From Parelaphostrongylus tenuis (lineage: Eukaryota > Nematoda > Chromadorea > Rhabditida > Metastrongylidae): a stretch of 64,000 bases of DNA. The stretch's first letter is position 1, and every line of letters starts with the position of its first letter. The stretch lies in the NCBI GenBank assembly GCA_019055375.1, contig JAHQIW010004583.1, positions 296,282 through 360,281 of the forward strand, in the 5' to 3' direction. This document shows positions 1-13,315 of this stretch, piece after piece. Position numbers and translations under genes: made by a program. The notes below the pieces were generated by a model that was given only the letters and a program-made list of their open reading frames with translations, made no database searches and had not been told where the DNA came from.

Positions 1-440
1 AGCAAACCAAACTATATGGAGCTATCTGCATGAGTTCACCTATCGATTAGTTGCAAGCATTCCAGGAAAAGTCTATGTGCGCCAAAACTTATCATCGCAA
101 GATATATGGGTACCGTGAAAGAAAGTATGTTGCCCTTGTGTCGATAGTATATCAACATTGAACATAAATTGCTAAAACACATGCATATTCACAAATCCCC
201 AATTTCGAAGTTCAGCCTCAATATCACGGAAAAACTACTCAGAAATATTTTAGAAACGCTCTAGCGCGACTGATCCAACGATTGCAAGGAAAGCTGTTCC
301 AATATGGATTTTTCTGAGATTCATAACAAAAGAAACTTTGAGGCATCAGTCAAAGTGATATTTTGATTTTTGCAGACAGATGGGTGATGGAAGCGCGAAA
401 GCGATTCGAGTGTCAGAAGTGCTGAGATCCAAACAGTAAG
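1..440. repeat. Dispersed repeat R1, copy 1 (partial)
   Basis: This stretch is diverged but collinear with 3390-3850: the same succession of short blocks (AACTATATGGAGC-like start, CGCAAGATATATGGGTA, ACACATGCATATTCACAAAT, then a GCGACTGATCCAACGA-like block) recurs in the same order. Shorter matches occur at 17700-17880 and 27720-27915. No protein can be read in it. It is probably an old non-autonomous element cut by the window edge; its class is unknown. Confidence 0.6.
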
Positions 441-1660
441 TATGGATCGTAGGAAATAAAATCAAAGAAGTTTTGGAATAAAGATTTGAGTTATGATAGC
501 AAGCATCAGGCTAATGGGCATAGGCTTCTTGAGCATACAGAATATCACGCCGGACACTGAGCGTAAATTAGCAAAGATAAATTCAAAACAAGGCACAAGT
601 CAATTCGTATTACACGAAGGCAATCGTAGGAAAAAACCAAACGAATCTCGTTGTAACCGAGAGAAAGTATGAGTCCAATTAAGCAGATAAATTCACCTCC
701 CAATCTCCTCTCACGAAATTCTCTAAAGTGAAATGCGTTCTTAGTCTGATAATTTCATGGTATTAGTAGTACCCTATACTAAAACCGTCTCTTTACTCCT
801 TAAAATTTGGTATTTGCAGTTTTGTATCCAATACAAAGCAGTTGCAAGGCTTACTTAGTTACTGAACACAGCTTGAAATAGAACATTTTTAGAAGTTTAT
901 GGTAGTTTTCGTCATGAGAAGATAGAGGTAGACAAGCTACAGCGCAAATCCCATGTTTCATTACCTCTAAACACATTAATCTAAATAGTTTTTCACTAAA
1001 TACATCTAGACTAGCTACTTAATCTTAGCGTTATTCTTAGCTTTGCACTATTGCCTTGTTTGTAAGAAAACCAGAGCTCAATGACACATGATGAGCTTTT
1101 TGGGGAGATCACGAAGAAGGCGACTGAGTTGGCAATTGAAGTGGCCGTCAAACTCTTGCTCTGCTGCCAGAGAACAGGATGACTAGAATTCACCTCATAA
1201 GTCTTGGCTTTCGGTTGAGTTTGATCTGATGTTGTAGCTCCAACCTGCTTTGGTGTTTCAATATTACATTGATCTTGTGACTCAACCTGTAGAAGCTCGA
1301 TGAAAGGTTGAAGTGTACCACATGACTGAGTTCTGGTTGAACATCTTCTGTAGCGGAAGTGCAAGGAAAGCTCGACTAAAATTCAGAGTAAAAAATCTAT
1401 ACGTCACTATTTATATCGTACGAACCTTGTCAGTAAGCATATGATTGTTGACGGATAACACTCTTTCATCAAACACAATCATGGTATTTGTCAGTCTCAA
1501 AAGACGAAGTGACTGTAACACACATGATCGAAAGTCCTTCTTTTCATTTCCGTACAGTGTTCCGTGTTACCTCATCATGCCATAGGACGCAAACTACAGC
1601 TGTCCACAGTGAAAAGATACGCATAGAAAATCCTTGCTCTTTCCACCATAAAAGTAGATT
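441..1660. other. No gene recognised
   Basis: AT-rich sequence with short spurious open frames only. Nothing in either strand resembles a known domain, and no exon with good splice sites stands out. Confidence 0.5.
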
Positions 1661-1669
1661 CTACATCAC

Positions 1670-2760
1670 CCTAAATGCAACCAGAATGTTGTTTTTTGAC
1701 AGAAATGCAACCAGAATGTTGTTTTTTGAAAAATTGGATTGCCAACTGTTTTACTACTCTACTCGAGTATTTCAGTTTTTGCTATCGAATTGACAAAATC
1801 GGCTTTTCTCAAGCTTGGCTTCACAGTTGTGCTTATAGCAGTTGTTCCACCAAAAAATGCTATTTTTCTATACCTTTTTGTCAATGAACCGTGTATCATT
1901 ATGTGGCTGATATATTTGTAGATAATCAAAAAATAATCACGCAATGAGTCATGGCGACGGTTAGTGGCTTCGACTGGCGAATGAAGACCGTTTTTTCGGG
2001 TTGCAGCTGGTATTCGAACGGATTCCAGACAAGGGAAAGGACGAAATACATGGAGACGACGGTCGAGGGGAACGCCACCAATGGATCTTTATTCGCCGTT
2101 TATTTTCATTGCTTGCTCGCATTCCTCATCATTCTCTTGCATGATTAAGTTCGCATTCATTATTCGCTACTCTTAGCTCCAGTTTTTCCACTTTTGTAGG
2201 ACATTTGTTCATCGAAACCAAATACATTCTACTAACAATTCATTGTCACCTCTGTCCTTTATCCGGCCCGTATCACGTCATAGAGGTCCTAATCTTTGCC
2301 GTATGAAGTCGTAGATCTTTATTACCTTGTCGTCATATAAAGCCTTGTCGTTATTGTGTTCATATTATTGTTGTAGTATCATTATTGTAATGTGCATATT
2401 TTATGGGTTGTCGTTATAAGGATAAATCTCATCCTCAAATTCCGCGTGGCAGGCAAATTAAGCCGAGTCAAAGAGCAGTATTCTATCGCAAAGTGTACAA
2501 GCACGACTCGGCTACCACTGCGACTGAAATAGCGCTTGTTTCTTGAAAATGGCACGCAAATCAAACAAAATTTTCTTTTCTCAGACTTGATTTGCGAACT
2601 TTGTCACTTACTCTGAATCTTTGTAACACGTCAGCAATGAAAAGATAACCTTCGAAGCTACATGTTTATCACTAAGAGATTTAGTTTAAAAGGCTAAGAC
2701 TCATACATAACGTCCCAAATGCAATGCATAATAATCAAGTATGGGACTGGGATTGAAGAA
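1670..2760. repeat. Dispersed repeat R2, copy 1
   Basis: The blocks around 1700-1760 and 2440-2760 are matched, in order, by 5205-5560 (an ACCAGAATGTTG-like block, a GGCAAATTAAGC-like block, an ACACGTCA block, then CGTCCCAAATG). The region 1790-2440 has no counterpart there, so one copy carries an insertion or the other a deletion. No coding capacity was recognised. Confidence 0.5.
1673..1729. repeat. Two-unit 30-bp tandem repeat
   Basis: A 27-bp block starting AAATGCAACCAGAATG occurs twice with a 30-bp period (1673-1699 and 1703-1729) without a mismatch. It sits at the left edge of repeat R2. Confidence 0.85.
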
Positions 2761-2989
2761 TCAGGTATTTCGCGATTTTTATTTTGCTTTTGAGAGGCTC
2801 CTTCTACCGATCTTCGTTACTGATCTTCGTACTTGGTAAATGGGCTTTTCTGCTGATTTTCGGACTTAGTCGATAGCTTATTCAACGCAGACGTTGAACA
2901 AAATTTGCAAAATCTGTTCTGTATAATCAAGAAAAATCTTTTCGAGTCACTTATAGGCGAGTGACGCTTGGTTCATTTCTGATGACTAT

Positions 2990-3980
2990 GCCAATCATGT
3001 GTATCGTTCCAAAGTGGAAGATGTAAAACGAAGATGGCTAATTGCATAACTCCTTCATATAACAACATCAATACAATCTAATGGCTAACTATATTGAAGA
3101 GCAGCATAGAATGATTATCTACCGATGGACAAAGCAAAACATCTTATTTATAGTACATGTTGTCAAATCTTCGAATACTCTTTTTACTCAAAAATCAGCT
3201 GTCAGTTGATTGATAGACAAAATTGTTACCAATATCGGACTCTTTTGAACGATTTCATTATTGTACAAAGGAGTTCTTCACTGCATTTTGGTTTTCGAAA
3301 TGTGAATGTGAAACTCGAGCTAGCTCTGAGTAAGTTATTCTGTTAATAATTTTTTACTCATTAATTTACAACAAACCTCATCGTCAGAAAGAAAATCCCA
3401 ACTATGTGAAAGCGTCGTCTGCTTGAGTTCTACTACCACTTAGTTACAAGCACTCCACGACAACACTATGTGAACCAGAGTTTATCACCGCAAGATATGT
3501 GGGTATTTTAGAAGAAATTTCGCCCTCAAAATATCACCGATAATTTTGTTTAGTATAAAAAAACTGAAAAAGGTGGAACACATGCATATTCACAAATGTC
3601 TAGTTTAAAAGTTTAGGCTTAGTATTACGCATAGATTGGCAGAAATTTCCCAGAAACGCCTTAGCGTGGCTGAGTCAACGACTGTAAGGAAAGCTGCCTT
3701 GACTAGCTTTTTTCAGCATTCATAAAAAAGACAAAATCCTCAAGTACCATTCGAACTAATATGTAAAATCTTCGAGGGCCTTTGTGAAGTACAAATACGC
3801 GGGAGCAAATTAAATGCAGGAAGTGGGGATCCGTACACAGGTTGTGATAATGAATGTATAAAATGAGCAAAAAGAGGGATGGGTAAAACCTTCGCACTAC
3901 AGTGGCTGTAAATCGCACGAAGAAACTGCACTACAAAAAAAACTTCTCATCAGTCTTTTAGAATCCTCATATAGCAGAAT
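2990..3980. repeat. Dispersed repeat R1, copy 2 (longest)
   Basis: This is the fullest copy of R1. Its second half matches 1-440, and blocks at 3060-3330 (TAATGGCTAACTATA, ACTCTTTTGAACG) match 17490-17690. Its end matches 27780-27915. No open frame of note and no clear terminal inverted repeats were seen. Confidence 0.55.
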
Positions 3981-5189
3981 TAATTCGCCAAAGCTACTTA
4001 CAGTTGCTTCACAGCACATGATGAAGTCGCTTGAGTGGAGTAAGAGCTGAATGCACACTGATGGTCAATTATTATCAAATATTCATTATGCTTACGACGT
4101 CATCATTTCTCCAGGAGTTCAATTGAGGCAGAAATAAAGTCCAGTAAACTAAACAAAGCGAAAAGTGTGGATCGCCCATGAAACGGAAGACAAGCGAATT
4201 CATAAAAAACTCATAGTGCGAAAATTAATAAATTGCACGAGACGAGTCTTTGATTAGAGACATGTGTATCCAAGAAATCCAGTGGACTAACAGAATAGCA
4301 TGAAGGAGACGTTAGACAGAAGAAAGATATCAGCATTCGTACCTCTCAGTAATACGCCATTTAGCAGATATTTCATCTACTACGAGAAAAGTGTGCACAA
4401 ATCACAGTTTGTTTGGGATACGCATCTGGAATTTAACCGAGCACAATAAGGAACCAGAATGAGCAGATCAGAACGAATTGTGATTACAGCATTGACCTTA
4501 CACACGTCATTTTGTTAAGAGCAGATCACCACCATGGACTGAGAATTAGTGATAAAGAAACAAATTGTATTGGGGTTGTGTACTACTCGTGACGACAAAT
4601 CATTAAAAAAGAAGGCTATTTTTTTTGTTCTTGAGCAAAGCTGAAGGTTCCTACCTAACGTTCTTGCCCAGCGATTCATTTTTCCTGTGTTGTAAATACT
4701 TTCGTTTTGCGCAATATAGCACAGCAACATATAGTTGTGCATGCCATACGCAGCTGGTCCTGAAACTGTTTTCATGAGCAGTTACAAAGGAATTTATGCA
4801 GTACCAGAAAATTAAACTTGTAGTTCGCAAAACGCCAGTATGAAAGGTGGCTGTACAAGCAATCGTAAGCATTCGGCTTTGTAACGAAAGCTTGTATTAG
4901 TAAGATGTTTATTTGCTTTAGCACTCGAACCTGCAATCAAGGGTTGACCAGAGTGTTTGGCGCTATCTGTTTACACGACACAACATGATATTTATTGGGC
5001 GGAATCAAGCATTTCTTTCTTCGACTCGTTTCCTTGTACTCATCTCGCACAAATGCCTTTTCTCATTACATACGGTGTTTCGAGTGTATCTTCGAGATTT
5101 TATCGACTTTATAGTCGCCGCAAAATCGTGGTTTAGCTGATTTTCTTAGGAACCTTCGAAATAAAGAAGGAAGGCATTCACCCGTTGAC
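3981..5189. other. No gene recognised
   Basis: Non-coding as far as can be read; only short frames without recognisable domains. Confidence 0.45.
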
Positions 5190-5560
5190 TGCAAGAAAGC
5201 TTTGAGGAGCGGAATCGAGCCAGAATATGGTTTCCTGACAGATTGGATCGCACACCGCTTCCACCGTCCTCTTAAAAGGGGTCCTTCCAACCACTGCTCC
5301 ACAGCTATTTTTGTTGCTGAGATGGAAGGCAAGTTAAGTGGGATCATATTATTGTTATACTTGTGTTTGGAAATTGTGTATCTTTGAGTAAACCTTTTGT
5401 CACACGTCATCAATATTGAAAAGGCAGATTCGAAGTAGGACATTGAACTATAATAGGTGGTAAAGTGTTTCACGTTATAGACGCCAACTCTTTCAGCACA
5501 TTAAGTCCCAAATGTACGGTATGATAAGCAAGCACGGAATTTCGAAATGAGGTGGACGAA
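5190..5560. repeat. Dispersed repeat R2, copy 2
   Basis: Diverged copy of the R2 blocks found at 1670-2760, in the same orientation but more compact. Confidence 0.5.
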
Positions 5561-5852
5561 GTCCACGGCATATATTGGATTTCTCTTCAGAAATTTTATC
5601 ATGCTGCTTCAAAATTTTTCATAAGAATTTCATATTCAGTCAATACTCTTCTGGATTTTCTGTTTCGTTCATTTAAGTATATTTCGCACAGAAAATGTTA
5701 GCAAGAAGATTTAGATGAATAATTGATTTCTTTTGAATTTCTCTAAGGGAAAAGAAGACTTGAAGGATGGTTAAAAATTGGACAACTCCTGATGCCACTA
5801 ATTAGTGCCGTTTGGGATAAACTGGAAATATTGAGGGTACTGGAATAATTTA

Positions 5853-6113
5853 GTGAAACTTGATGAACTGCAGCTTTTCTTCGATGGCTATAGCGCCGGA
5901 CATCATGGCAATGTCCATATATCGAAGGTAAGTGATTGCACACCTATATGGGTGAGCTCCCCACCATTAGTCGTCCTCTTCCGATGTCGTAACCAGCGGC
6001 AAATAAATACTGTCTGTGAATTTGCAACGCGGGCACCGAGGAGATGGCACAGAGCCAGACTGTGATGATTGACAAATTGATGGAGCAAATCCAGATGAAT
6101 AAGAGCAGTCGTT
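5853..6113 (+). other. Possible exon pair, product unknown
   Basis: Two short open stretches have plausible splice sites. The first (about 5853-5929) runs from an ATG and ends AAG|GTAAGTGAT, a near-consensus donor. The second (about 6040-6113) follows a weak AG and ends at CATAG|GTATCG; it would encode a hydrophilic, helix-prone peptide beginning EMAQSQTVMIDKLM. The intervening acceptor is poor and no homology is recognised, so this may be chance. Confidence 0.15.
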
Positions 6114-6259
6114 TCATAGGTATCGCTACTTTGTCACGAAGTGGTTTCCTGATTTTCATGATGAAAGATTGTGATGAGCTCCTAACACAACATTCCCATG
6201 AACTTTTTTGCCCGAGGAGCAGCAGCAATAAGTTACGGGGAATGATGTACTCGATATAA

Positions 6260-8130
6260 TAGTGTGTGACTGAATTACTCGATGATATACGATAAAAAGA
6301 AAAATATGCGTAATTTTCGTATTTTATGAGAATAATTCGATGTCTCACAACTGGCATCGTTTATCAGGAAACAGTCGAATATTACAATTTCAGAGCAAAA
6401 GATTTCTGAGAAAATGTTAATAAATTCCATACTCAAACGCGTTGTATTTCATGTTCGCATTAAAAAGATTTCTGACTGACCCTTGTTCTGAATAAAAATG
6501 CAACGCCTCATCTAAAAATAACAAACCAATAGATAAACAATAGGACATTCAAACCAAAAAATAGAAGAAAGTAATAGCTTGTTTAACAAAGGCGTTCGAC
6601 ATGGCTTGCAAAAGCTGTTTTCTTCGATCGATAGTTTGTCTGAAAAAACATCTTTTCACAATGACTTTCAAAGTGCAAAGGATAATTAATTCATTCTCAG
6701 TACTATGTTGGATCATTTTATTTTTCGGAACTGAAAGATGTAGAAAATCAAGACTGAACCATGCTTGACGTGATTTGAAAGCAATTTTTCACGCCGATAT
6801 GAATACAGGTGCTTTATCACATTATCGACTTTGAAGCGTTAGTTAGAAAGTTAAAATAGTTTAGATGTTTAAAATCTCGAAATCACAAGCTTTCGGACAT
6901 CACAAAACATGATATAAAAAACCTAGAATCAAAATCATTGTAGATAAATAAGCATAACAAAAAATACGATGAAACTTAACAGCTTAACAAAAAAACTTTA
7001 TACATTACAAAAATAGAATGGCTTATATATCAAGCTCCTGAGACCACGAACTTTTGAATGACATCGAACACGATAAAATAGACTAAGAAATAAATCTATT
7101 GTAAACAAATGAAAAGGCGACAATAATGTGCAATAAGAGTTGGAAAAATCTTCATTTTTTGAAGGACGTTCTTTTCCTGTCTAAAATTACAGATTATTAG
7201 GGCGCAGGGATGTTCTTCTACCTAGAAATACTGATAGAAACCTCTTCAACAATGTGCTACTTTTCGCGACGATGAAGTGCTCCGAGATCGTAAGCTCACT
7301 ATATAATTGCCAACTATCTCGATGTGAAGTTCAAGCAAAGGGCTGACTACCTCGAAAACAAGATGTACTTTTCTCGTCGTTGATACTGGGCACTGAAAAG
7401 GCCTACTTATGAATAGAAAATCTACAACTTCAGTAAAAATTTAAGATAGTTTGGGTGAAGAAAATGCACGCACTGCGGAATATTTTTCCACAAAATGATG
7501 AATGCGAACTCTATCAACGTTCATTAGCTACCGAATACTAGAAATTCTTAGTATAACTTTTTTCTAAAGCCAGACACTATAGAAAAGATATTTACGGATT
7601 CCACTATCACGATATCGCCGAAAGAAATGTGAAAAAGAGCTGGAAGTGCGTTGCTATCCCAAAGACGTAGCTTTCGTATTGAAAGTAGGGATCTTTACAA
7701 TAACTGGGCGTTTATTACCAGAAAGTGATTGTGAAATTCCCTTCAGTAATAACTCTTGTTCTCATAGCAGCAAAATTTTTCTGGGAACGAAACTTGCTGT
7801 ATAACTGCCAACAAAGCCCTCTATGATGTTCGAACAGCGCGGTAAATTAATACGTATAAGATCAGTACAAGACAGCACGCACACTAATCTCCTATGAGAG
7901 GTCACTAAAATAGTCCTTGTATGTGCGGTGAAAAGTCCTTACGGAGCGCTGTCATACTCTTCACGTTGCTTGCGTAGATCATCCTCCTGCAAGATTTTGC
8001 CTAAAGCGCAATGAACAAGCAGGAAAACAAAAAACGGTTTTTTGGCATGGATCATATTAAGCATAGTCATAACTCGCGGAGGTCGCTTCAGAATATTAGG
8101 ATGCTGAAAGAGTTTCCTAGCACCTTCTGT
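6260..8130. other. No gene recognised
   Basis: AT-rich non-coding sequence. A block near 6595-6625 (ATGGCTTGCAAAAGCTGT) recurs at about 17323, so at least part of it is repeat-derived. Confidence 0.45.
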
Positions 8131-8139
8131 TAAATTAAA

Positions 8140-8645
8140 GATTATAAGATAAACAACAATAAGTATTCTTCAAAATAAACACCGTCATCATCCACGATCT
8201 TCTGCAAACGATCTGCAAGCTTCCGGATCTGCTCGAGACACTATTGCTTGGTCTTTGCAAAAAAACCTCCCAACATCCCTCTTCAACTCGATCAAATGTC
8301 TCTAATCGACGTCCACGCAGGAACTGTTCCATTAGGCAGAAATTGGACCAAAATAGGACGGCGCAACTGTACGCTGGTTGAGGCAAGACCTCAAATTTCT
8401 CAAATTCACCAAAATCTCTTAGTCTCTTTACGGGGTGAGATTTGGCACTGTATTCCTGTGACAGCTCGCGCTTTCGACGAATCAATGTCGGGCAGTTTTT
8501 TTTTAACGCATCACAGACTCGGTCCGGCTACTCACAATAGAGTACGGCATTGAGGGCGTGACCATTGGAACAAGTTCAGAATGCAGGGCACCTTTATAAT
8601 CTCACCAAACGCAGATTACGACATCTTTGCCGAACGGATTTTGAC
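8140..8645 (-). pseudogene. Decayed mariner transposase, C-terminal half
   Basis: Read on the minus strand, the translation follows the end of a mariner transposase through several frameshifts and stops. An 'ICVWWDYKG'-like block lies near 8600. A block resembling 'LTRVCDALKKN' follows, then a degenerate HQDNARPH region (8440-8480), FEKFEVLPQPAYS (8380-8410) and MEQFLRGRR (8300-8340), ending at a 'WQKIVDDDGVYF'-like tail near 8170. In the family the DNARPH and PPYSPDLAP blocks hold the second and third catalytic acids of the D,D34D triad; here both are degraded. There is no N-terminal half beside it, so this is a dead fragment. Confidence 0.8.
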
Positions 8646-8949
8646 GTGGGCTCATGGCGCAATTTGATCTCTTAGAAACTCAGCGTTTATTCCGACTGTG
8701 ATTGGAGAAATACGTGAATAATTCTGAGATTATCCTATGAATTCACAATAACCGATACTGTGTAAAACACACATAAGATTTGGACTTTTTGCCGATGTTA
8801 CGTAATTTTCTCTTCAAACTAGTACTATCTGCTCCCTGTCTCAACTGCTCCAGATAAAAAGAGCTAAACAGCGTGAAAACCTATAATGAACCTGTCAGCG
8901 CTCGTTCAACAATTACTGAATCCCTCCTACATGAAGCTATGCCTATATG

Positions 8950-9980
8950 TTGCCAAAATCGCCCCGAAAACATACAGTTCAAACATCGGCTTCTAAACTT
9001 ACCCACAAAAAGGGTTCGATAAAAGGATAGCGTTTAAGTACTCACTGTCGACCAAATTGTAGTGTAAAATAAAGCTACTCAGCTGGAACGAGAAGGGTAC
9101 ACGCATTGCTGGAAAATCCAAACAAACTTTCGAACTTCAAAAGGCAAAAAGTAGAGACGATGTGCAATGAGCCCAATTAGCGAGAAAAAGATCGGACTAC
9201 GCATAAATGGGAAGAAGAGTCAGTAATGTTTTCTGATTCTAGCGATGTGCTCTTTCTAGAAATACGGTTTAGCAGGGAAAAATAAAAGATCGGTCCGTAA
9301 AGAATTCATGGTGGAAAGGTGAACTTAAAGAGCTGGATGTTTTCTGAATATGCAGACGTAGTGAGTGTATTTTGGGCGATCAGTGGTCGTGAAAAACAAA
9401 TTAGACGAGGAATTTTACAGGAGAAGTAGAGCAGCACAGGCAACATTCAAGCCTCTTGAAGGAGCCATAGATCAACTAGCAGACTCGAAACCTTCACTTT
9501 CTGAAAAGTCCTCCTAGCGCTCTACTATTTAGCGGTCAGATGGGCTAAAACCTTATATAGGAAAAATAATGAATTATTCAGTCAGTGGCGATATTAATAG
9601 ACAGTCGCTTTTGGTTATCTTCACTGTGACCACCGCAGAGAATTTCCGCACTACCGACAGAGCGTTTGAGCAGTGTCGTTTAGAATTTAACGGCACTTGA
9701 GAAGTCTAGACGTGCACAGCTGTTACTCTACTACTATGTGATAAGAAGAACAGATGAGAGATAGACGAAAGAACTGCGGAATGGTCTACAAAAGAATGCA
9801 TGCTTTCTCTCGATTGTCCGCCGAATTGATGAGTGTTCATGACTACCACATGTAGTTACAAATGGTAAGGACTTTACAAATACTGAATGGGCCATTCTGA
9901 CGTGACTATGTTAGAAGCAGGTAACCGACATGGAAGACGATTGCGTGAACGCGAAGCGAATGGGAAGTATGCCGCTGCCG
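8950..9980 (+). pseudogene. Relic of an older RTE-like reverse transcriptase (lineage B), copy 1
   Basis: Broken frames on the plus strand match the relic at 22140-23580 block by block. A 15-nt block AAAAAGATCGGACTACG lies at about 9187 and again at about 22815. The fragments SEKKIGLRIN, AAWATFKPLEGAIDQLADSKL and a 'YLAVRWAKT'-like piece correspond to the RT connection region of RTE elements ('KIGLQLNLTKT', 'ERLGTFKSIED', 'ALTYAAETWSL'). Stops and frameshifts are frequent, so it is long dead and much older than the other RTE copies in the window. Confidence 0.65.
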
Positions 9981-10024
9981 ACACTAACAGTGGAGAAGGC
10001 CATGTAAGTGGACAACTATCCGAA

Positions 10025-10245
10025 TATACTTAATGTGTTGAATGCTGAGGAAAACTTTTAGGTTAGATGGTATTCGAACCCACATTTCACCCTACCCGGG
10101 GAGGCATGCTGAACTGTTGCATCATTGACGCCTGTTTTGACACCACTCTTTTTCGTCGTTACCCCACTCTACATCATTGGGTACAGTGTAACATCATACC
10201 AACGCTTGAGACGGTCAAATAAAAAAAATTCTATCCAAATGTAAG
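10025..10245 (-). repeat. tRNA-headed palindromic element, copy 1
   Basis: On the minus strand this contains a T-arm/B-box-like GGGTTCGAATACC and an A-box-like segment. It is followed on the plus side by the family's other end, ACATCATTGGGTACAGTG..ACATCATACC..GGTCAAATAAA. The same modules occur at about 15.2, 38.6, 39.8, 42.9, 44.8 and 51.5 kb. It is not a functional tRNA: the acceptor stem does not close. Confidence 0.65.
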
Positions 10246-10505
10246 CAATACTAAAATCAATATGCAAGATTTATAGAGAAAAGAGGGGTGAAAAGGTGTA
10301 CAACGGAAATTTGTGTAATGCCCTGATGAATGGTTGTAAGAAGAAATGAATTGTAAGAAAGAAACAACTACTCACCTTGAGGAGTTTAGTGGAAGCAACC
10401 GGGCTGGGGTGACGAGGAGCAATGGCTGCGCAACCAAGTGGATGTCTTATATAGTCTTTGACGCGCACGACACGCCCCGCGCTCACTCATCCACGCGTAG
10501 GCTCT
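10246..10505. repeat. Downstream flank shared with 23585-23905
   Basis: The start GTAAGCAATACTA and the later runs AAGAAACAA and CTCACC..GGAG, followed by GACGAGGAG and a GC-rich CGCGCACGACACGCC stretch, are matched in order at 23585-23905. In both places the shared segment follows an older-lineage RTE relic, so it is either that element's 3' end or part of an old duplication. Confidence 0.5.
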
Positions 10506-10519
10506 AATTTATTGATTTT

Positions 10520-12780
10520 CAAAACAATCGCGACCTCTAAGTTGACCATGAAAGGGATAGGATTGAATATGGCACACAATCAGCGACCATTAGGTGGAAG
10601 AACGATGTATAAAGGACTGATATGTTTTGTTTATCGACAACAAAGTTTTTGAAAACATAGAACAAGGCAAGGTCAGGTCATGCAGAAGAATATAGCAGTT
10701 TTAAGCCTATGTACTCCCAGTTATCTAGTTTTCTGCCAAAAAATTGCAGCTAAACATATTTCGTGGCGGAGGTTGAAGATTTGAGAACTTCATCCAGAGG
10801 TATGCGAAAGTCCGTGTTTCATTTCTCACTATGGCTACGCTATTTTGAATCGCTTGAGCAAAATTGCTAGTTCTTTATTTCTTTCTCTTCTGGCAACACT
10901 AGACTGGCAGCTTTCTAATGAAGCTTTCTAATTTCTTCAAACATATGCAACAAATATATCAGTTCCTCAACAATATTCTTCTCTTTCTCTGGCTTGTTAG
11001 GCTAGATTCATGTTGTGCCACATGTCGCAACATCAACTGTGGGTAATGAAACCTTTATGCAAAAATATTAATGCAACAATAACAACCAACAACATAAATT
11101 AACGTACATGGTAAAATTTAACAGTACACCAAGACAACATAAGAGATAAGGAAAGAAAGTAATTATGAAACACTCATCAGTGAAGTAGTGTGCGGAGTTT
11201 AACAATCACAGCAATACATATTATTCACATGACAATATCGCCACAAACAGTGCCCAAATTGAGGTAGAAATATGTAGTATCTAGGAACTAGATTTAAATC
11301 GCGGTACAATGAAAAGATTTGCCTTTTTTCGGAAAATATTTGGAAATTTCATAAAAATTTTGCGCAATCTTTTCAGGTATTCTCGAGAATACTCAAATGT
11401 TTCATTAATTTCCTCCCAATGGAAAATTCAATCGTTGCTTTTCTTATTTGGGTACTTTAGCCCAGTTATTGATCGCAACTGCGTAGCGGTCTTCACCAGT
11501 GAAACAGCATCCTGGCTCCTCCCATTTCATGTGCCTCAACCTTCTTCTAAAAACTTTGTGCATTATTGAGTTTCTAGAAACATTAATCGGTTACCGATAC
11601 GAGCATTAATTTGTTTCAAGCAAAGAAAAACGGAAAAATAGTAAGTGATCTCAAAAAAATTGTGAAATACAATCGTAAAGACGTGAAATGAACAAAATGT
11701 CGTGATTTTCAGAAATGTATTAGCTGGTAATGCACGAAGAAATACGATACACAAGTCTTCGAAAACGAGCTAAGGCTAAAACATAGTAATAAACAAACCA
11801 TCCACTTCCATCCACACATAATTAGGGTATTGCCATAGAACACAGGGAATAGATATGTTGCAAGGCTATTTCATACTGAAAAGTTGAAAGTAATCTTCCG
11901 AATACAAAATGCGGTAGAAATGTAAAAAGTCGTGGAGTGGAGTATAACGGAGAATGATAACGTGAATACATGACTATGATACAGCGAAAGTTTACTATGA
12001 AATCCAGTGTAAGACTGATACAAAAAAGTTGCCATATCGTGAAAATTAGAGAAATTATGAAGCTCACCTACCCCATTTTTCCGCCGTATGTCTGATACCG
12101 TCGGATCTATTTCATAGCTGACCTCATCCTTTAGAGCTCCTTCAACTCTTACCGGCGCCGATAAATTTTTCTGCCTTCAGAATGATATTGGAAAGAGCGA
12201 AGAAAGCAAAAAAAAACTGGCCCTGTACAGGCATGGAATTAAGAGATTAGCGAACAGGTTCATATCAATAGCCAAAAGCGTTTTTAAAAGACTGAGGAAA
12301 AATTGCTTCAATGACTGACGTTCGAGGAAAAATTATTTCAATGATTGAGCATCTATTACAAACTATTCAAATGGGACTATATGTCTTACAGTAACTGAGG
12401 AGACCTTGAATCTATCACGACATGGACCTGACTCCACCACATCGATTAGATCATTCATCGTGAAAGAATAAACAGACTTGCACACTGTTGCCTAGTTAGG
12501 GACACACCAGCAAGGCGTTACGACTCTAGGCAGAGTACCAAATCTCACATAGTTTCTATTTATACGCTGTTTGTGTATACTGTGCTAACCGTGTTTATTA
12601 TTAACTAAGGTGCTACAGGTACAAGCAGCTCGTCACTTAGCTCTGAACCAACTTCTTACGACGTTTTGCATATCTGTACCGCATTAACCCATCAATACCG
12701 TGTACACCTCCTTTGTACCTCTAACCCACAACGTGGCAACGCTGGACGGTCCGCTCCACCTCCTTTGCATCTCTAACATC
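10520..12780. other. No gene recognised
   Basis: AT-rich. A minus-strand open frame at 11822-12067 encodes a hydrophobic peptide but has no recognisable domain and is probably compositional. No splice-bounded exon was identified. Confidence 0.45.
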
Positions 12781-12849
12781 TAAGTGAGAAGGCACTCAAT
12801 GTATTATTGTATTATTTTAATTGTATTATCGCTGTTATTTCCTCGAATG

Positions 12850-12976
12850 TACTACATATATACAAATATATATATATATATTCATATATGTATTATATAC
12901 ATACATATATACATATACGTATATAATACAATAACAACGATAATATATAGCATAGTAGAGGAAATAACAGCGATAT

Positions 12977-13030
<54 letters not shown>

Positions 13031-13046
13031 TATATATTATATATAT
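12850..13046. repeat. (AT)n microsatellite and TATA-rich tract
   Basis: Long alternating AT runs with TACATA interruptions. Open frames here are compositional artefacts. A short second run lies at 13325-13342. Confidence 0.95.
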
Positions 13047-13047
13047 G

Positions 13048-13315
13048 AATGGGGGCACCGTGGCCGAGAGTTGTGATGGTCGTCGCGGCGCGCGTGGAGC
13101 CGAGCTCCACCACCCCCAACTTTCTTCGACAGTCAACAATAACAACGCCACAGCAAGGCTGTCCTCGAGTTTGCAAGGAGACTCGCTCGACCAATACTCT
13201 ACGCCGTTCAAGAAGAAGGTGAAAATGAATTGAATGCTAGAAGTACTGAATCTGCACTGTGAAAAAGAAATGCTGTGAAGACGGATCAAATAAATAAATG
13301 AAATAAATATTCAAT
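13048..13315 (+). repeat. SINE with tRNA-Leu/Ser-like head (SINE-B), copy 1
   Basis: The head GTGGCCGAGAGTTGTGATGG resembles the A-box half of a class II (Leu/Ser) tRNA. The body continues through ACGCCACAGCAAGGCTGTC, GGAGACTCGCTCGACCA and CTACGCCGTTCA to an ACTGTGAA..GACGGATCAAATAAATAAATG tail. A second copy at 48205-48475 shares the same order of blocks. This copy starts directly at the (AT)n run and ends in A/T-rich repeats. Confidence 0.7.

Noticed and set aside
12784..13233. 149-codon open frame
   Set aside because: It translates the (AT)n microsatellite into Tyr/Ile repeats and runs on into a SINE.
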